In this document: positions 44,807-53,420 of the stretch, in pieces
How positions within the stretch are numbered: the first letter of the stretch is position 1
Layout: each line of letters starts with the position of its first letter
Assembly: GCA_025362495.1 (NCBI GenBank)
Contig: JANYGI010000157.1
Coordinates: forward strand, 1 to 64,000
DNA: 64,000 nucleotides
Origin: Byssovorax sp.
Lineage (GTDB): Bacteria > Myxococcota_A > Polyangia > Polyangiales > Polyangiaceae
Direction: 5' to 3'
The notes under the pieces: model-generated
What the model saw: only the letters and a program-made list of their open reading frames with translations
Told to the model about the DNA's origin: nothing
The model's database searches: none
Program-made: the position numbers and the translations under genes

Positions 44807-46321
44807 TCACGGCGCCGCGAGGATCTCGATCGCCGCGGCGCTCTTCGGCACGGGCTTCCTGGCGGCCGACAGCCGCCCGGACGCCACGTCGAAGCGCTCT
44901 TCCACGCTGTCAATCAGGTGCTTCGTCGCGGCCGCGTCCACGCTGCCGCCCTTGACCACGCTCACGCGCAGCGACGAGCGCTCGAAGGCGTCGGCGAAGA
45001 ACGCGGCGGAGCTCTCCAGATCAGCCTCGTCGAGCTTCGTCTCGGCCTGGCGGTAGGCGATCATCACCCGAAGTCCATCGAGCGCGCTCGACGCCTTGCC
45101 GCCCGGCGCGGGCGCGCTCGGGCCGCGCGCGACGGGGGGCGTGATCAGCTCGGGATTGGAGTGCACGAGCGCGGCAATCACGCTCGTATTGATCGGCGCG
45201 ACCTCGGGAGCGGGCGTGGCGAGGAGGCCAGACGCCCGCCAGATTCGCCAGGTGCGCGCAAACAAGGAGTCGAGCGTGACGGCGCCGCGGCCCGAGAGGC
45301 CGGCGACACGAGCGTTGTCGGTGAGCGACGCATTGCCGGTCTGACCGAGGCGCTTCAGCAGGGCGATGGGCTCGGGCGCGCCGGGCGCGGCGGCGATCTG
45401 GCGCGCGGCGGTGGGCGAGTCCGAGGCGAGCTTCTTCGTCCCGTCGAGCCACACGCGAGCCCACACCGCGAGGGCCTTCTTGCTCTTCTCGAGCAGCCCG
45501 TGCGGAGACACCGCGACGAACGGGACGAGGCGCGACGCGTCGGCCGTGGTGAGCAGGATGTTGCGGCGCGCGGCGTCGGCGGGCGCCGCGTCGCGATCGA
45601 TGGCCGCGAGCGCGGCGTCGTCGGCGCGCGTGTCGGTCGCGACGAGGTGGACCGAGCTCGCGGGGATCCCCGCCGCATCGAGGGCGAAGAGGCCGAGGAA
45701 CGCCGCGGGCTCGCCGGCCACGCCGATCATCTTCACCTCTTTCGGCTCGCCCTTCTCGTTGAGCGTGGGGAGCGCGTCCTTGCTCGAGATCACCGCCTCG
45801 CGGCCGCGCGACCAGCCGAGCACGAAGAAGGCCTCGGGAGTGAGCGCGCGCAATCGCTCGTACGACGCGACGAACTGGCTGAAGGGCACGATGGCGACGT
45901 CGGCGCCGTCCTTGTCGGCGCCGCCGCGCGCGAGGGCCGCCTCGACCACGTTCATCACGTCGGTGGCGATGATGCGGGTGTCGACGCCCGCGGCGACGAA
46001 ATCGCTGGTGGGCGAGGGCTCGAGGCCGCCGTTCGCGAGCACGCCGGGCGCCGCGAGATCCCACCCGAGCGCGATGACGCGGAGCGGGCGATCGAGGAGC
46101 TTGCCCGGCCCCGCGTCGGGCGGCTCCGCGCTGTTCGATCCCAGGGGCGCCCCGCTCGCGGAGGCGGCGGCCGAGGCGCTCGGGCTGGCGGAGCTCGACG
46201 CGACAGCGACAGGCGTGGGCGGCGTCGGCGCCTGATGCGGCGTTGTCCCGCGCATGATCGTGAGCACGCCGAACGCGGCGAAGAGACCGAAGAGCAATCC
46301 GAAGACGACTTTGACGCGCAC
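44807..46321 (-). CDS. Membrane-anchored periplasmic-binding-protein-like protein
   Basis: A 504-residue protein from GTG 46321 with one N-terminal hydrophobic helix (KVVFGLLFGLFAAFGVLTIM). An Ala/Ser/Pro linker runs to about residue 72. The remainder reads as an alpha/beta two-lobe fold like the NMT1/SsuA/TauA class of ABC binding proteins (LRVIALGWDLAAPGVLANGG, FVAAGVDTRIIATDVMNVVEA, GADVAIVPFSQFVASYERL). No permease or ATPase gene is nearby, so a sensing or scaffolding role is possible. It follows the HtrA-like gene by 54 bases on the same strand and is likely co-transcribed. The family call is tentative. Confidence 0.55.
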   Translation of the reverse strand: MRVKVVFGLLFGLFAAFGVLTIMRGTTPHQAPTPPTPVAVASSSASPSASAAASASGAPLGSNSAEPPDAGPGKLLDRPLRVIALGWDLAAPGVLANGGLEPSPTSDFVAAGVDTRIIATDVMNVVEAALARGGADKDGADVAIVPFSQFVASYERLRALTPEAFFVLGWSRGREAVISSKDALPTLNEKGEPKEVKMIGVAGEPAAFLGLFALDAAGIPASSVHLVATDTRADDAALAAIDRDAAPADAARRNILLTTADASRLVPFVAVSPHGLLEKSKKALAVWARVWLDGTKKLASDSPTAARQIAAAPGAPEPIALLKRLGQTGNASLTDNARVAGLSGRGAVTLDSLFARTWRIWRASGLLATPAPEVAPINTSVIAALVHSNPELITPPVARGPSAPAPGGKASSALDGLRVMIAYRQAETKLDEADLESSAAFFADAFERSSLRVSVVKGGSVDAAATKHLIDSVEERFDVASGRLSAARKPVPKSAAAIEILAAP

Positions 46322-46375
46322 GCGATCACCCGGCCGTGATGGTGGAGGAGAGGACGATGGTACGAGCGTTCACTG

Positions 46376-47656
46376 TCACCACGCGCTCGGGCCGCCGCCG
46401 GAGCCGAACTTGCGGCGACCCGGGTAAACAGGGCGAAAGAGCTTCTTCAGCTCGTTCACCGGGACGGCGAGGTTGAGGTTCTGCGCGCTGGTCCCGAAGC
46501 TGCTCAGCGTCGCGGTGCTGATGCCGATCACCTCGCCGCGCATGTTGAAGAGCGGCCCGCCGGAGTTGCCGGGCGAGATCGGCGCCGAGAACTGGATCCA
46601 CGCTTTGCCGTCGTAGACGCGGCGCGACGAGATGAGCCCGTCGGTGAGCGTGTGCTCGAGGCCGAGCGGGTTGCCGATCGAGATCGCGTGCTCGCCCACG
46701 ACGACGGCGTCGGAGTCGCCGAGGTGCATCGGGACCACGTCGGGGCGCGTCCCGCCGTCGAGCGGGGCCGCGAGGTTGATGTGGATCAGCGCCAGATCGG
46801 CCGCGACCTCGTCGATGAGCAGCTCGACGTCCTCGTACACGGTGCCGTTCTGGAACTTCACGCGCACCGCGGCGGCGGCGTCGATCACGTGGTGGTTGGT
46901 GGCGATCGTCCCGTCGTTATCGACGAGGAAGCCGGTGCCTCCGCCCTCGCTGCCGTTCTTCTTGATGGTGACGGTGACGACCGAGGGCGCGAGCTCCTTG
47001 AAGAGATCCGCAGGGGATTTCTCGCTGCCTTTGACGATCGGCGCCGCGACCCTGCCCGCGTCGACGACGACGGGCTCGGCGGTGGGTACGGGCGCGCCGG
47101 CGTCGATCGGCGCGGCGGCCGAGGCGCTCGGCGAGGCGGACGCGACGGGCGCCGGCTCGGGGCTGGGGATCGTGGCGTCGAAGCCGGCGAGGAGGTACGC
47201 GCCGCGCGCGAGGCCGGGATACCCCGCTTTCACCAGGCGATCGCCCTCGCGTCCGAGCATCGGCCGCGTCGTGCCGCCGAGGGCCGCGGCGATCACGAAC
47301 GCCGTGAGCGTCCATGAAACGGCGAGGACGTCGCTCACGAGGCCGCGCGCCCGCGTCGGATCGTGGTTCGGGAGCAGGCGATCGGCGATGAACAGCGGCA
47401 CGCCGATCACCAGCACGACGGCGCCGATCACGCGGGCGAACCCGTTGTCGGTGACGCCGCCGATCAAGGCCATCACCGAGAGCGTCGCCGCGGGCAGGCC
47501 CACGACGAAGCCCGCCAGCTTGAGCAGCTTGTGCCCGACCACGATCACCGGCCCCGGCGGCGACGCCGCCTGCCGCGCCGCAGGCTTCGGCGCAGCCTTT
47601 TTCGCGGGCTTTTCGGAGGAGTCCGGCTTGTCGGAAGGAGATTCGTCTTTGGCCAT
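46376..47656 (-). CDS. Membrane-anchored trypsin-like (HtrA-type S1C) serine protease
   Basis: A 426-residue protein. A Lys/Pro/Ala-rich cytoplasmic N-terminus is followed by several hydrophobic segments at about 35-135 (LLKLAGFVVGLPAATLSVMALI, VIGAVVLVIGVPLFIA, WTLTAFVIAAAL). After an Ala/Pro/Ser linker, residues of about 210-425 form a chymotrypsin-like protease with the complete triad: His in ATNHHVIDA, Asp in ADLALIHI and Ser in SPGNSGGPLF. There is no PDZ domain, unlike DegP or DegS. The start is ATG 47656; the upstream open codons lack a ribosome site. It is paired with the binding-protein-like gene downstream and follows RloB after 60 bases. Confidence 0.82.
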   Translation of the reverse strand: MAKDESPSDKPDSSEKPAKKAAPKPAARQAASPPGPVIVVGHKLLKLAGFVVGLPAATLSVMALIGGVTDNGFARVIGAVVLVIGVPLFIADRLLPNHDPTRARGLVSDVLAVSWTLTAFVIAAALGGTTRPMLGREGDRLVKAGYPGLARGAYLLAGFDATIPSPEPAPVASASPSASAAAPIDAGAPVPTAEPVVVDAGRVAAPIVKGSEKSPADLFKELAPSVVTVTIKKNGSEGGGTGFLVDNDGTIATNHHVIDAAAAVRVKFQNGTVYEDVELLIDEVAADLALIHINLAAPLDGGTRPDVVPMHLGDSDAVVVGEHAISIGNPLGLEHTLTDGLISSRRVYDGKAWIQFSAPISPGNSGGPLFNMRGEVIGISTATLSSFGTSAQNLNLAVPVNELKKLFRPVYPGRRKFGSGGGPSAW

Positions 47657-47716
47657 GGGAACGCTCGGGGCGGCGATGGGAGCCCGCGCACCCGGGGGCG
47701 TCAAGGAATCCGCGCT

Positions 47717-48346
47717 TCAGTCCGCGTTGCCTCGTAGCGCTTCGATGAGGAGGTGCATATGGGTGAACGATTCTCGGTCTGGATCCTGTTCTCGCAGAGA
47801 GCACAGGCGCCGAGCGTTCTTGATCGCCTGTTCGAGCCGCGGCAAGAGTACTGCGAACGGGCTCTCGTTTCCCTTGTCGTATCCAGGTAAATGCTTCTTG
47901 AGATGTGGTTTGAGCTGCTCGAATGTCTTGAAATGGCGATCGCCAAAGACGAAGTGAATCAGGTACCAAAGTTCGAGACACGGAGACGATACGGCCACTT
48001 TGAGCTTGTGCGGCCGAGCCTTGTCCAGCGCCGGCTTCAGCGTCTTGTGCGTGTCGACATCAACGACGCACCAGACTTGGTCCGCCGGGTTCCTCGCAAC
48101 TCTACGTGCCTCACGGCGTTGAATTGCGTAGTCAATGACGCTGAGCGGATCGCTGCCGCATTGTTTGCCGCACACTTCGACCTCAACCGTGCTCATTCTT
48201 AGGTGAGCGTGTAGGTCATTCAAGTAGTTCGGTGCCGACTTTGAGTCTTCGCATATGATGAGAAAAAGCTGGTTTTGAGGCCGCTTGCCCGGCCTCCGAG
48301 AAAATTCTTGCTCGCTCCGGTCGCGCTTCTTCCACCCCGGTTTCAT
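47717..48346 (-). CDS. RloB/AbiLii-family TOPRIM-like protein
   Basis: A 209-residue protein of the RloB family. A basic N-terminus precedes LFLIICEDSKSAPNYL with the TOPRIM-like Glu33, then VWCVVDVDTH with Asp96 and Asp98, the DxD of the fold. Further family marks are SSPCLELWYLIHF and FKTFEQLKPHLKKHLPGYDKG. In AbiL and RloAB modules this protein is the likely nuclease effector activated by an ATPase partner. It overlaps the ATPase gene by four bases (ATGA at 48343-48346). Codons are clearly richer in A/T than in neighbouring genes, suggesting horizontal acquisition. Confidence 0.85.
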   Translation of the reverse strand: MKPGWKKRDRSEQEFSRRPGKRPQNQLFLIICEDSKSAPNYLNDLHAHLRMSTVEVEVCGKQCGSDPLSVIDYAIQRREARRVARNPADQVWCVVDVDTHKTLKPALDKARPHKLKVAVSSPCLELWYLIHFVFGDRHFKTFEQLKPHLKKHLPGYDKGNESPFAVLLPRLEQAIKNARRLCSLREQDPDRESFTHMHLLIEALRGNAD

Positions 48347-49659
48347 GCGATTCTCTCCTCCGCGGCATCGCTCGTGGTTTCAAATGCAAAGTGGCCCAGG
48401 AATGGAATGGCCCCGTACCGACCTTCAAGGTAGCCTTTTTGGAGCGCTTCGTTCTTCCTGGGCGAGAACTCGATCAGCGGATAAAGTTTGGTTTTGCCCG
48501 TCGAATCCTTCTGGGTGAACCAGATCTGATCGCGGCGAAAAAGCGCGGGATCGAGGAGCGTAGTATCGTGCGTGTTGAAGATAAGCTGAGCTTTGTTCTT
48601 GTTTACCAAGGGATCATGAAAGGCGCGGACGATTTCGCGCACCAAGAGTGGATGCAAACTGTCGTCCAGTTCATCTACCGCAAAAACTCCGCCGGACTCA
48701 AGCGTGGACACAAGAGGCGCAATAAGGCTAAAGTAGCGAGATGTGCCGTCAGACTCGCTAGCGATCATGTCGAATAGAATTTTTTTACCATTCGTACGAA
48801 CATGCTCCGTCTGAATTTCGAGAAACTCACCTTCGTCTTTCTTGTGATCGCCCGGTCGAACCGACAGTAGACTTCTGGTGCGTAACTTGTTGTTCCCCGC
48901 GTCCGCTGGAAGTTTGCTGTGCTTGTGGACGAGAACGCGGTCAATACCGAGATCAGCGACACCGAGGAACTTGTTGACGAGGTTGGCAGAGTCGCCCCCT
49001 CTCTCAACTTGAAGCGCCGTGGCAAGTGATGAGATGTGCTTCGCTTGTCGGACGCAAAGATCCGCCATGATCCAGTTGAATATGGGCTCCAACTGCGTCT
49101 GGTTGAACTTCACCGCTACGCTAAGAAAGAGAGAGTTCGCCCGCGTCATGGCGTGAATTCTTGTTTTTTCCCCCTTAAGATGCGAGCTAAATTGAACTTC
49201 GTGCTTAGTCCCGTTCCATCTCCGATCAAACCACACTTGAGCCGTGCGGCGCGGGTATGCGAGAAGCCATTCTTCATGCACACGCTCAGCATCGATTGAG
49301 AACCCATACTGGTAACGTGTGCCGTCGAGGATAAACGATGCCTCGAATCGCGTTGGAGCCGTTGCCAGTTTGGGATCGAGCAGGTGTGGCTCGTTTCCGG
49401 CGTGCTCATCGACCGCTGAACTCCCGACGAGACATCGAAATTCATTCAGCGCTCGCAGGATGTTGCTCTTGCCCGAAGCGTTCGCGCCATAAATCACTGC
49501 GCTGGTCAAGAGTTCGTGCTTGAACCCGACACACTCAACGGCGGCCTGCCCCTCTGCGTCCGAACGGAGCTTGCTCGCCACCATGCTCAGCGTCTGCTTG
49601 TCTGCAATCGAGCGGTAGTTCTCGACCGAAAAGTCGATCAGCATTCTCTGCACTTGCAT
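48343..49659 (-). CDS. RloA/AbiLi-family AAA ATPase
   Basis: A 438-residue ATPase of the AAA_15/21 class. It opens IDFSVENYRSIADKQTLSM, has Walker A GANASGKS (58-65), a long insertion, a signature region with ESDGTSRYFSLIA, Walker B GVFAVDELDDSLHP and the switch FNTHDTTLLD. With the coupled RloB it forms an AbiL/RloAB-type two-gene unit known from abortive infection and from restriction-modification loci. The start is placed at ATG 49659 behind GGGGG; a second ATG five codons on and an upstream ATG within the palindrome are alternatives. The gene is visibly lower in GC than its surroundings. Confidence 0.85.
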   Translation of the reverse strand: MQVQRMLIDFSVENYRSIADKQTLSMVASKLRSDAEGQAAVECVGFKHELLTSAVIYGANASGKSNILRALNEFRCLVGSSAVDEHAGNEPHLLDPKLATAPTRFEASFILDGTRYQYGFSIDAERVHEEWLLAYPRRTAQVWFDRRWNGTKHEVQFSSHLKGEKTRIHAMTRANSLFLSVAVKFNQTQLEPIFNWIMADLCVRQAKHISSLATALQVERGGDSANLVNKFLGVADLGIDRVLVHKHSKLPADAGNNKLRTRSLLSVRPGDHKKDEGEFLEIQTEHVRTNGKKILFDMIASESDGTSRYFSLIAPLVSTLESGGVFAVDELDDSLHPLLVREIVRAFHDPLVNKNKAQLIFNTHDTTLLDPALFRRDQIWFTQKDSTGKTKLYPLIEFSPRKNEALQKGYLEGRYGAIPFLGHFAFETTSDAAEERIA

Positions 49660-49685
49660 CGTGCCCCCAAAGTTAGCAATCAATT

Positions 49686-49700
49686 TGCACATAATGTGCA
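49686..49700. promoter_or_regulatory. Perfect palindrome upstream of rloA, candidate operator
   Basis: TGCACAT-A-ATGTGCA is a seven-base inverted repeat around one base, 27 bases before the rloA start and between the divergent rloA and uvrC genes. The flanking sequence is AT-rich and probably holds the rloA promoter. Binding by a regulator is inferred. Confidence 0.4.
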
Positions 49701-49759
49701 TTTTTACCACTAGCTAGGGGGCCTTCTCCGCGCAATCTGTCCGCTTCGTCCGCCACGGC

Positions 49760-51919
49760 TTGCCACGCCCTGGGGAGAAATCTAAACCCTCGCTCGTGGC
49801 GACGGAACCTGAGGAACCGGTGGATAACGATGCGGTTGCGGCGAAGGCCGACGCGAGCGAGAGCACCGATCTGCTCGTCGCGAAGATCGACTCGCTCCCG
49901 AAGACGCCCGGTTGCTACCTGTTCAAGGACAAGGCCGGCACGGTCGTCTACGTCGGCAAAGCGAAGAACCTGCGCTCGCGCGTGCACAGCTACTTCCAGG
50001 AGTCGGGGAGCGACTCGCGCTACTTCATCCCGATCCTCCGGCGCATCGTGCGCGACCTCGAGACGGTCGTCACCGGGAGCGAGAAGGAAGCGGCCGTCCT
50101 CGAGAACGAGCTGATCAAGCAGCACCAGCCGCGCTTCAACGTGAAGCTCCGCGACGACAAGGACTTCCTCTGTCTGCGGCTCGACACCAACAAGGCCTGG
50201 CCGCGGATCGAGACAGTGCGAAGGCCCTCGCCCGACGGGGCGCGCTACTTCGGTCCGTACCACTCGGCGACGAGCGCGAGGCGCACACTTCACCTTGTGA
50301 ACAAGCACTTTCAGCTCCGCACGTGCAGCGACGCCGAGCTCGCGTCGCGCCGGAGGCCGTGCCTCCAGTACCAGATCAAGCGCTGCCCCGCGCCGTGCGT
50401 GATCGACATCGACAAGGCCTGGTACGCCGAGCAGGTGCGCTCGGTCGCGCTGTTCCTCGAAGGCCGTCACGACGAGCTCAGCGGCGAGCTGACGACGCGG
50501 ATGCGCGAGGCCTCGCGCACCATGGAGTTCGAGCTCGCGGCGATCTACCGCGACCAGCTCCGCGCCGTCGAGACGGTGCGCGAGACCCAGCGCGTCGTGG
50601 CCATGAAGGACGTGGATCAGGACATGATCGGCCTCTACCGCGAGGGGAGCCTCGTCGAGATCCTGGTGCTCGAGGTGCGAGCGGGGCGCGTGACCGACAC
50701 CGCGACGTTCTCGCTGCGTGGGGTGGAGCTGCCCGACGACGAGGTGCTCGCGGGCTTCCTCAACCAGTATTACGTGGGGCAAGAGCGCATCGCCGTGGTG
50801 ATCCCCGACGAGATCCTCGTCCCGATCTTGCCCGACGGCGCCGAGGGTGTCGCCGAGTGGCTCGGCGAGCTGCGCGGCAAGAAGGTGCTGCTCTTCGTGC
50901 CGCAGCGCGGGCCCAAGGTCGACCTCCTGGCGATGGCCACCGAGAACGCGGCGCACTCGTTCCGCGAGAAGCAGCGCGGCGGCGACGACATCGACTCGCG
51001 CCTCGAAGAGCTGCGCGATCGCCTTCGTTTACCGTCGCTTCCGCACCGGATCGAGTGTTGCGACATCTCGCACCTCGGCGGCGGCGACACCGTCGGATCG
51101 ATCGTCGCGCTGCTCGATGGGCAGCTCGACAAGAAGCGCTACCGGAGCTTCAAGGTGAAGACCGTCTCCGATGGCGACGACTACGCCGCGATGTACGAGG
51201 TGCTCGGGCGGCGCTTTCGGCGCGGTCGAACCGCGCGGATCGAGGCCGCCGCGGCGGAGGCTGCGGCGTCGGTCGCGGTGGCCGTCGCGGCCGAGATCGT
51301 CGCCGCGAACGAGGCCGGGCTCGTCGCCGAGGGCGAGGGCGCGGGCGAGGACGCCGATCTCGAGGACGTGCCCGTCGCCGTCCCCGAGAGCGATCGCGAG
51401 CCGGCGCCGATCGAGGAAAAAACCCCGACAAAAGCCGGGCAAGAGTGGGATCTTCCCGATCTGTTCGTCGTCGACGGCGGCCGCGGTCAGCTCGGCGTCG
51501 CGCTCCAGGCGGCGCGCGATCTCGGGCTCCACGATCTCCCGATCGTCGGCCTCGCCAAGGAGCGCGAGACGGTGAGCGGCGAGAAGATGGTCGACCGCGT
51601 GTACCTGCCCGGCCAGAAGAACGGCATCCCGCTGCGCTCGACGAGCACGGCGCTGTTCTTCCTCGCGCGCGCCCGCGACGAGGCCCACCGCTTTGCCAAC
51701 CACATGCGCAAGAAGCTCGGCAAGGCCCGCCGGCTGCGCTCCGACATCGACGACGTGCCCGGCATCGGGACCGAGGTGAAGAAGGCGCTGCTGCGCGAGC
51801 TCGGCTCGATCGTGGGCATCCGCGAGGCCTCCGACGCCAAGATCCTGGCGGTGACCGGGGTAACGAAGCGCCACCTCACCGCGCTGCGAAAGACGATTCC
51901 CGCGCCGGAAAAGCCGTGA
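49760..51919 (+). CDS. uvrC: UvrC, excinuclease ABC subunit C
   Basis: A 719-residue nucleotide-excision-repair nuclease. The N-terminal GIY-YIG domain (PGCYLFKDKAGTVVYVGKAKNLRSR) makes the 3' incision; a UVR motif follows near 235-270 for UvrB contact; the RNase H-like domain has CCDISHLGG, VDGGRGQLGVA and the His of DEAHRFANH for the 5' incision; two HhH motifs end the protein (VPGIGTEVKKALL). About 70 residues rich in Ala, Glu and Val (about 490-560) interrupt the RNase H domain. The start is uncertain: TTG 49760 gives the longest protein and GTG 49796 is the alternative; neither has a well-spaced ribosome site. Confidence 0.93.
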   Translation: MPRPGEKSKPSLVATEPEEPVDNDAVAAKADASESTDLLVAKIDSLPKTPGCYLFKDKAGTVVYVGKAKNLRSRVHSYFQESGSDSRYFIPILRRIVRDLETVVTGSEKEAAVLENELIKQHQPRFNVKLRDDKDFLCLRLDTNKAWPRIETVRRPSPDGARYFGPYHSATSARRTLHLVNKHFQLRTCSDAELASRRRPCLQYQIKRCPAPCVIDIDKAWYAEQVRSVALFLEGRHDELSGELTTRMREASRTMEFELAAIYRDQLRAVETVRETQRVVAMKDVDQDMIGLYREGSLVEILVLEVRAGRVTDTATFSLRGVELPDDEVLAGFLNQYYVGQERIAVVIPDEILVPILPDGAEGVAEWLGELRGKKVLLFVPQRGPKVDLLAMATENAAHSFREKQRGGDDIDSRLEELRDRLRLPSLPHRIECCDISHLGGGDTVGSIVALLDGQLDKKRYRSFKVKTVSDGDDYAAMYEVLGRRFRRGRTARIEAAAAEAAASVAVAVAAEIVAANEAGLVAEGEGAGEDADLEDVPVAVPESDREPAPIEEKTPTKAGQEWDLPDLFVVDGGRGQLGVALQAARDLGLHDLPIVGLAKERETVSGEKMVDRVYLPGQKNGIPLRSTSTALFFLARARDEAHRFANHMRKKLGKARRLRSDIDDVPGIGTEVKKALLRELGSIVGIREASDAKILAVTGVTKRHLTALRKTIPAPEKP

Positions 51920-52028
51920 GAAGACGCTCGGGTTGCGCGAAGTTTCCCCCGGCGCACGGGCTTGGGTAGGCTAGCGTCTCGGGCATCCGCTTGTGGGTCC
52001 CCACCCGCTCTGTCACGCGAGGGTATCG

Positions 52029-53375
52029 ATGGACGAACAGGAACTCCGCGCCGGACTCACGCTCGGCCGCTATGAGCTCCTGGTGCCGATCGCGCAGGGC
52101 GGGACCGCGTCCGTGTGGGCCGCGCGGATGAAGGGGCCGCGCGGCTTCGAGAAGATCGTCGCCGCCAAGGTGATGCTCTCGGAGCTGCTCGACGATCCCG
52201 ACGCCGAGACGATGTTCCTCGACGAAGCGCGCCTCGTCGCGCGGATCCGTCACCCCAACGTGGCCGAGGTGCTCGACCTCGGCGAGGAGCGCGGCGTGCT
52301 CTTCCTGGTGATGGAGTGGGTCGACGGCGAGCCACTCACCGTCATCGCGCGCGAGGCGCGGTCCATGGGCGGCGTGCCGCTCGGCATCGCGCTCAAGATC
52401 GCGATGCAGGCCTGCGCCGGTCTCCAGGCCGCGCACGAGCTCCGCGACGACGCGGGTCAGCTCGTCGGCCTCGTGCACCGCGACGTCTCGCCGCAGAACG
52501 TGCTCGTCGGTCACGACGGGCAGGTGAAGGTGATCGACTTCGGCGTGGCCAAGGCCGCGTCGAACCAGCTCCGCACCAGCGTCGGCCAGATGAAGGGCAA
52601 GGTCGCGTACATGGCCCCCGAGCAGGCCATGGGCGACCCCGTCGATCGCCGCACCGACGTGTTCGCGCTCGGCGTGGTGCTCTATCAACTGATCACCGGC
52701 AAGCACCCGTTCCGCGGCGACAACGAGTTCGCGACGCTCGGCCGCATCCGCAACAAGGAGCCGATCGAGCCGCCGAAAGCGCTGATGCCGTCGCTCCCCG
52801 ACGAGGTGAACGACATCATCGTCAAGGCCCTGTCGAAGCCCCGCGAAGGCCGCTTCCAGACCATGACCGAGCTCCAGCGCGCGCTCGAGAAGGTCTGCCC
52901 CGTGAAGGAGAGCGGCAACGAAGAGCTCGCGGGCTTCATGAAGTCGATCCTCGGCGGGCGCGGCGAGAAGAAGCGCGCCGCCATCCGCCTCGCGATGCAG
53001 CGGGTCGACGAGAAGCAGCCGGTGGAGGCCGCGGTCCCGCCCGAGTTCACCGAGTCGAAGACGCTCGACTCGGAGACGTTCAGCCAGATGCTCGCGTCGC
53101 TGCCGAAGGAGGCGCGCGAGGTCGATCTGCTCTCGCCCACGCGGCCGCCGGCGCCGTCGGGCGCCGACGCGCCGCCGGCGCCGCCCCCTGCGGCGTCGCT
53201 CCCCGCGGCTTCGTTCGAGGTACCGAATTTTCGTCGACGCGGCTCGCCGGTGGCGCTCATCGCCGCGGCGATGGCGATCGTGCTCGGGATCGCGCTCGCG
53301 ATCTGGAGCTTCGCGAGCGACTCGAGCGATCCGGGCACATCGTCGGCCGGCGATCCTCCGAAGAAGCCCTGGTGA
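52029..53375 (+). CDS. Hanks-type Ser/Thr protein kinase with C-terminal membrane anchor
   Basis: A 448-residue eukaryote-like kinase. Kinase motifs are complete: Gly-rich loop [10 protein letters not shown], catalytic Lys in [23 protein letters not shown] and APEQAMG, ending near residue 285. A Pro/Ala-rich juxtamembrane stretch precedes a single transmembrane helix near 402-424 ([19 protein letters not shown]) and a tail of ~25 residues, so there is almost no extracytoplasmic sensor. Such kinases regulate development and envelope processes in myxobacteria. The start is ATG 52029. The VanW protein gene follows after 45 bases on the same strand and may be co-transcribed. Confidence 0.92.
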   Translation: MDEQELRAGLTLGRYELLVPIAQGGTASVWAARMKGPRGFEKIVAAKVMLSELLDDPDAETMFLDEARLVARIRHPNVAEVLDLGEERGVLFLVMEWVDGEPLTVIAREARSMGGVPLGIALKIAMQACAGLQAAHELRDDAGQLVGLVHRDVSPQNVLVGHDGQVKVIDFGVAKAASNQLRTSVGQMKGKVAYMAPEQAMGDPVDRRTDVFALGVVLYQLITGKHPFRGDNEFATLGRIRNKEPIEPPKALMPSLPDEVNDIIVKALSKPREGRFQTMTELQRALEKVCPVKESGNEELAGFMKSILGGRGEKKRAAIRLAMQRVDEKQPVEAAVPPEFTESKTLDSETFSQMLASLPKEAREVDLLSPTRPPAPSGADAPPAPPPAASLPAASFEVPNFRRRGSPVALIAAAMAIVLGIALAIWSFASDSSDPGTSSAGDPPKKPW

Positions 53376-53420
53376 GCGCCGCTTGACTCGCTCGCCCGCG
53401 CTTTCCAAGATGCGCCGGCC

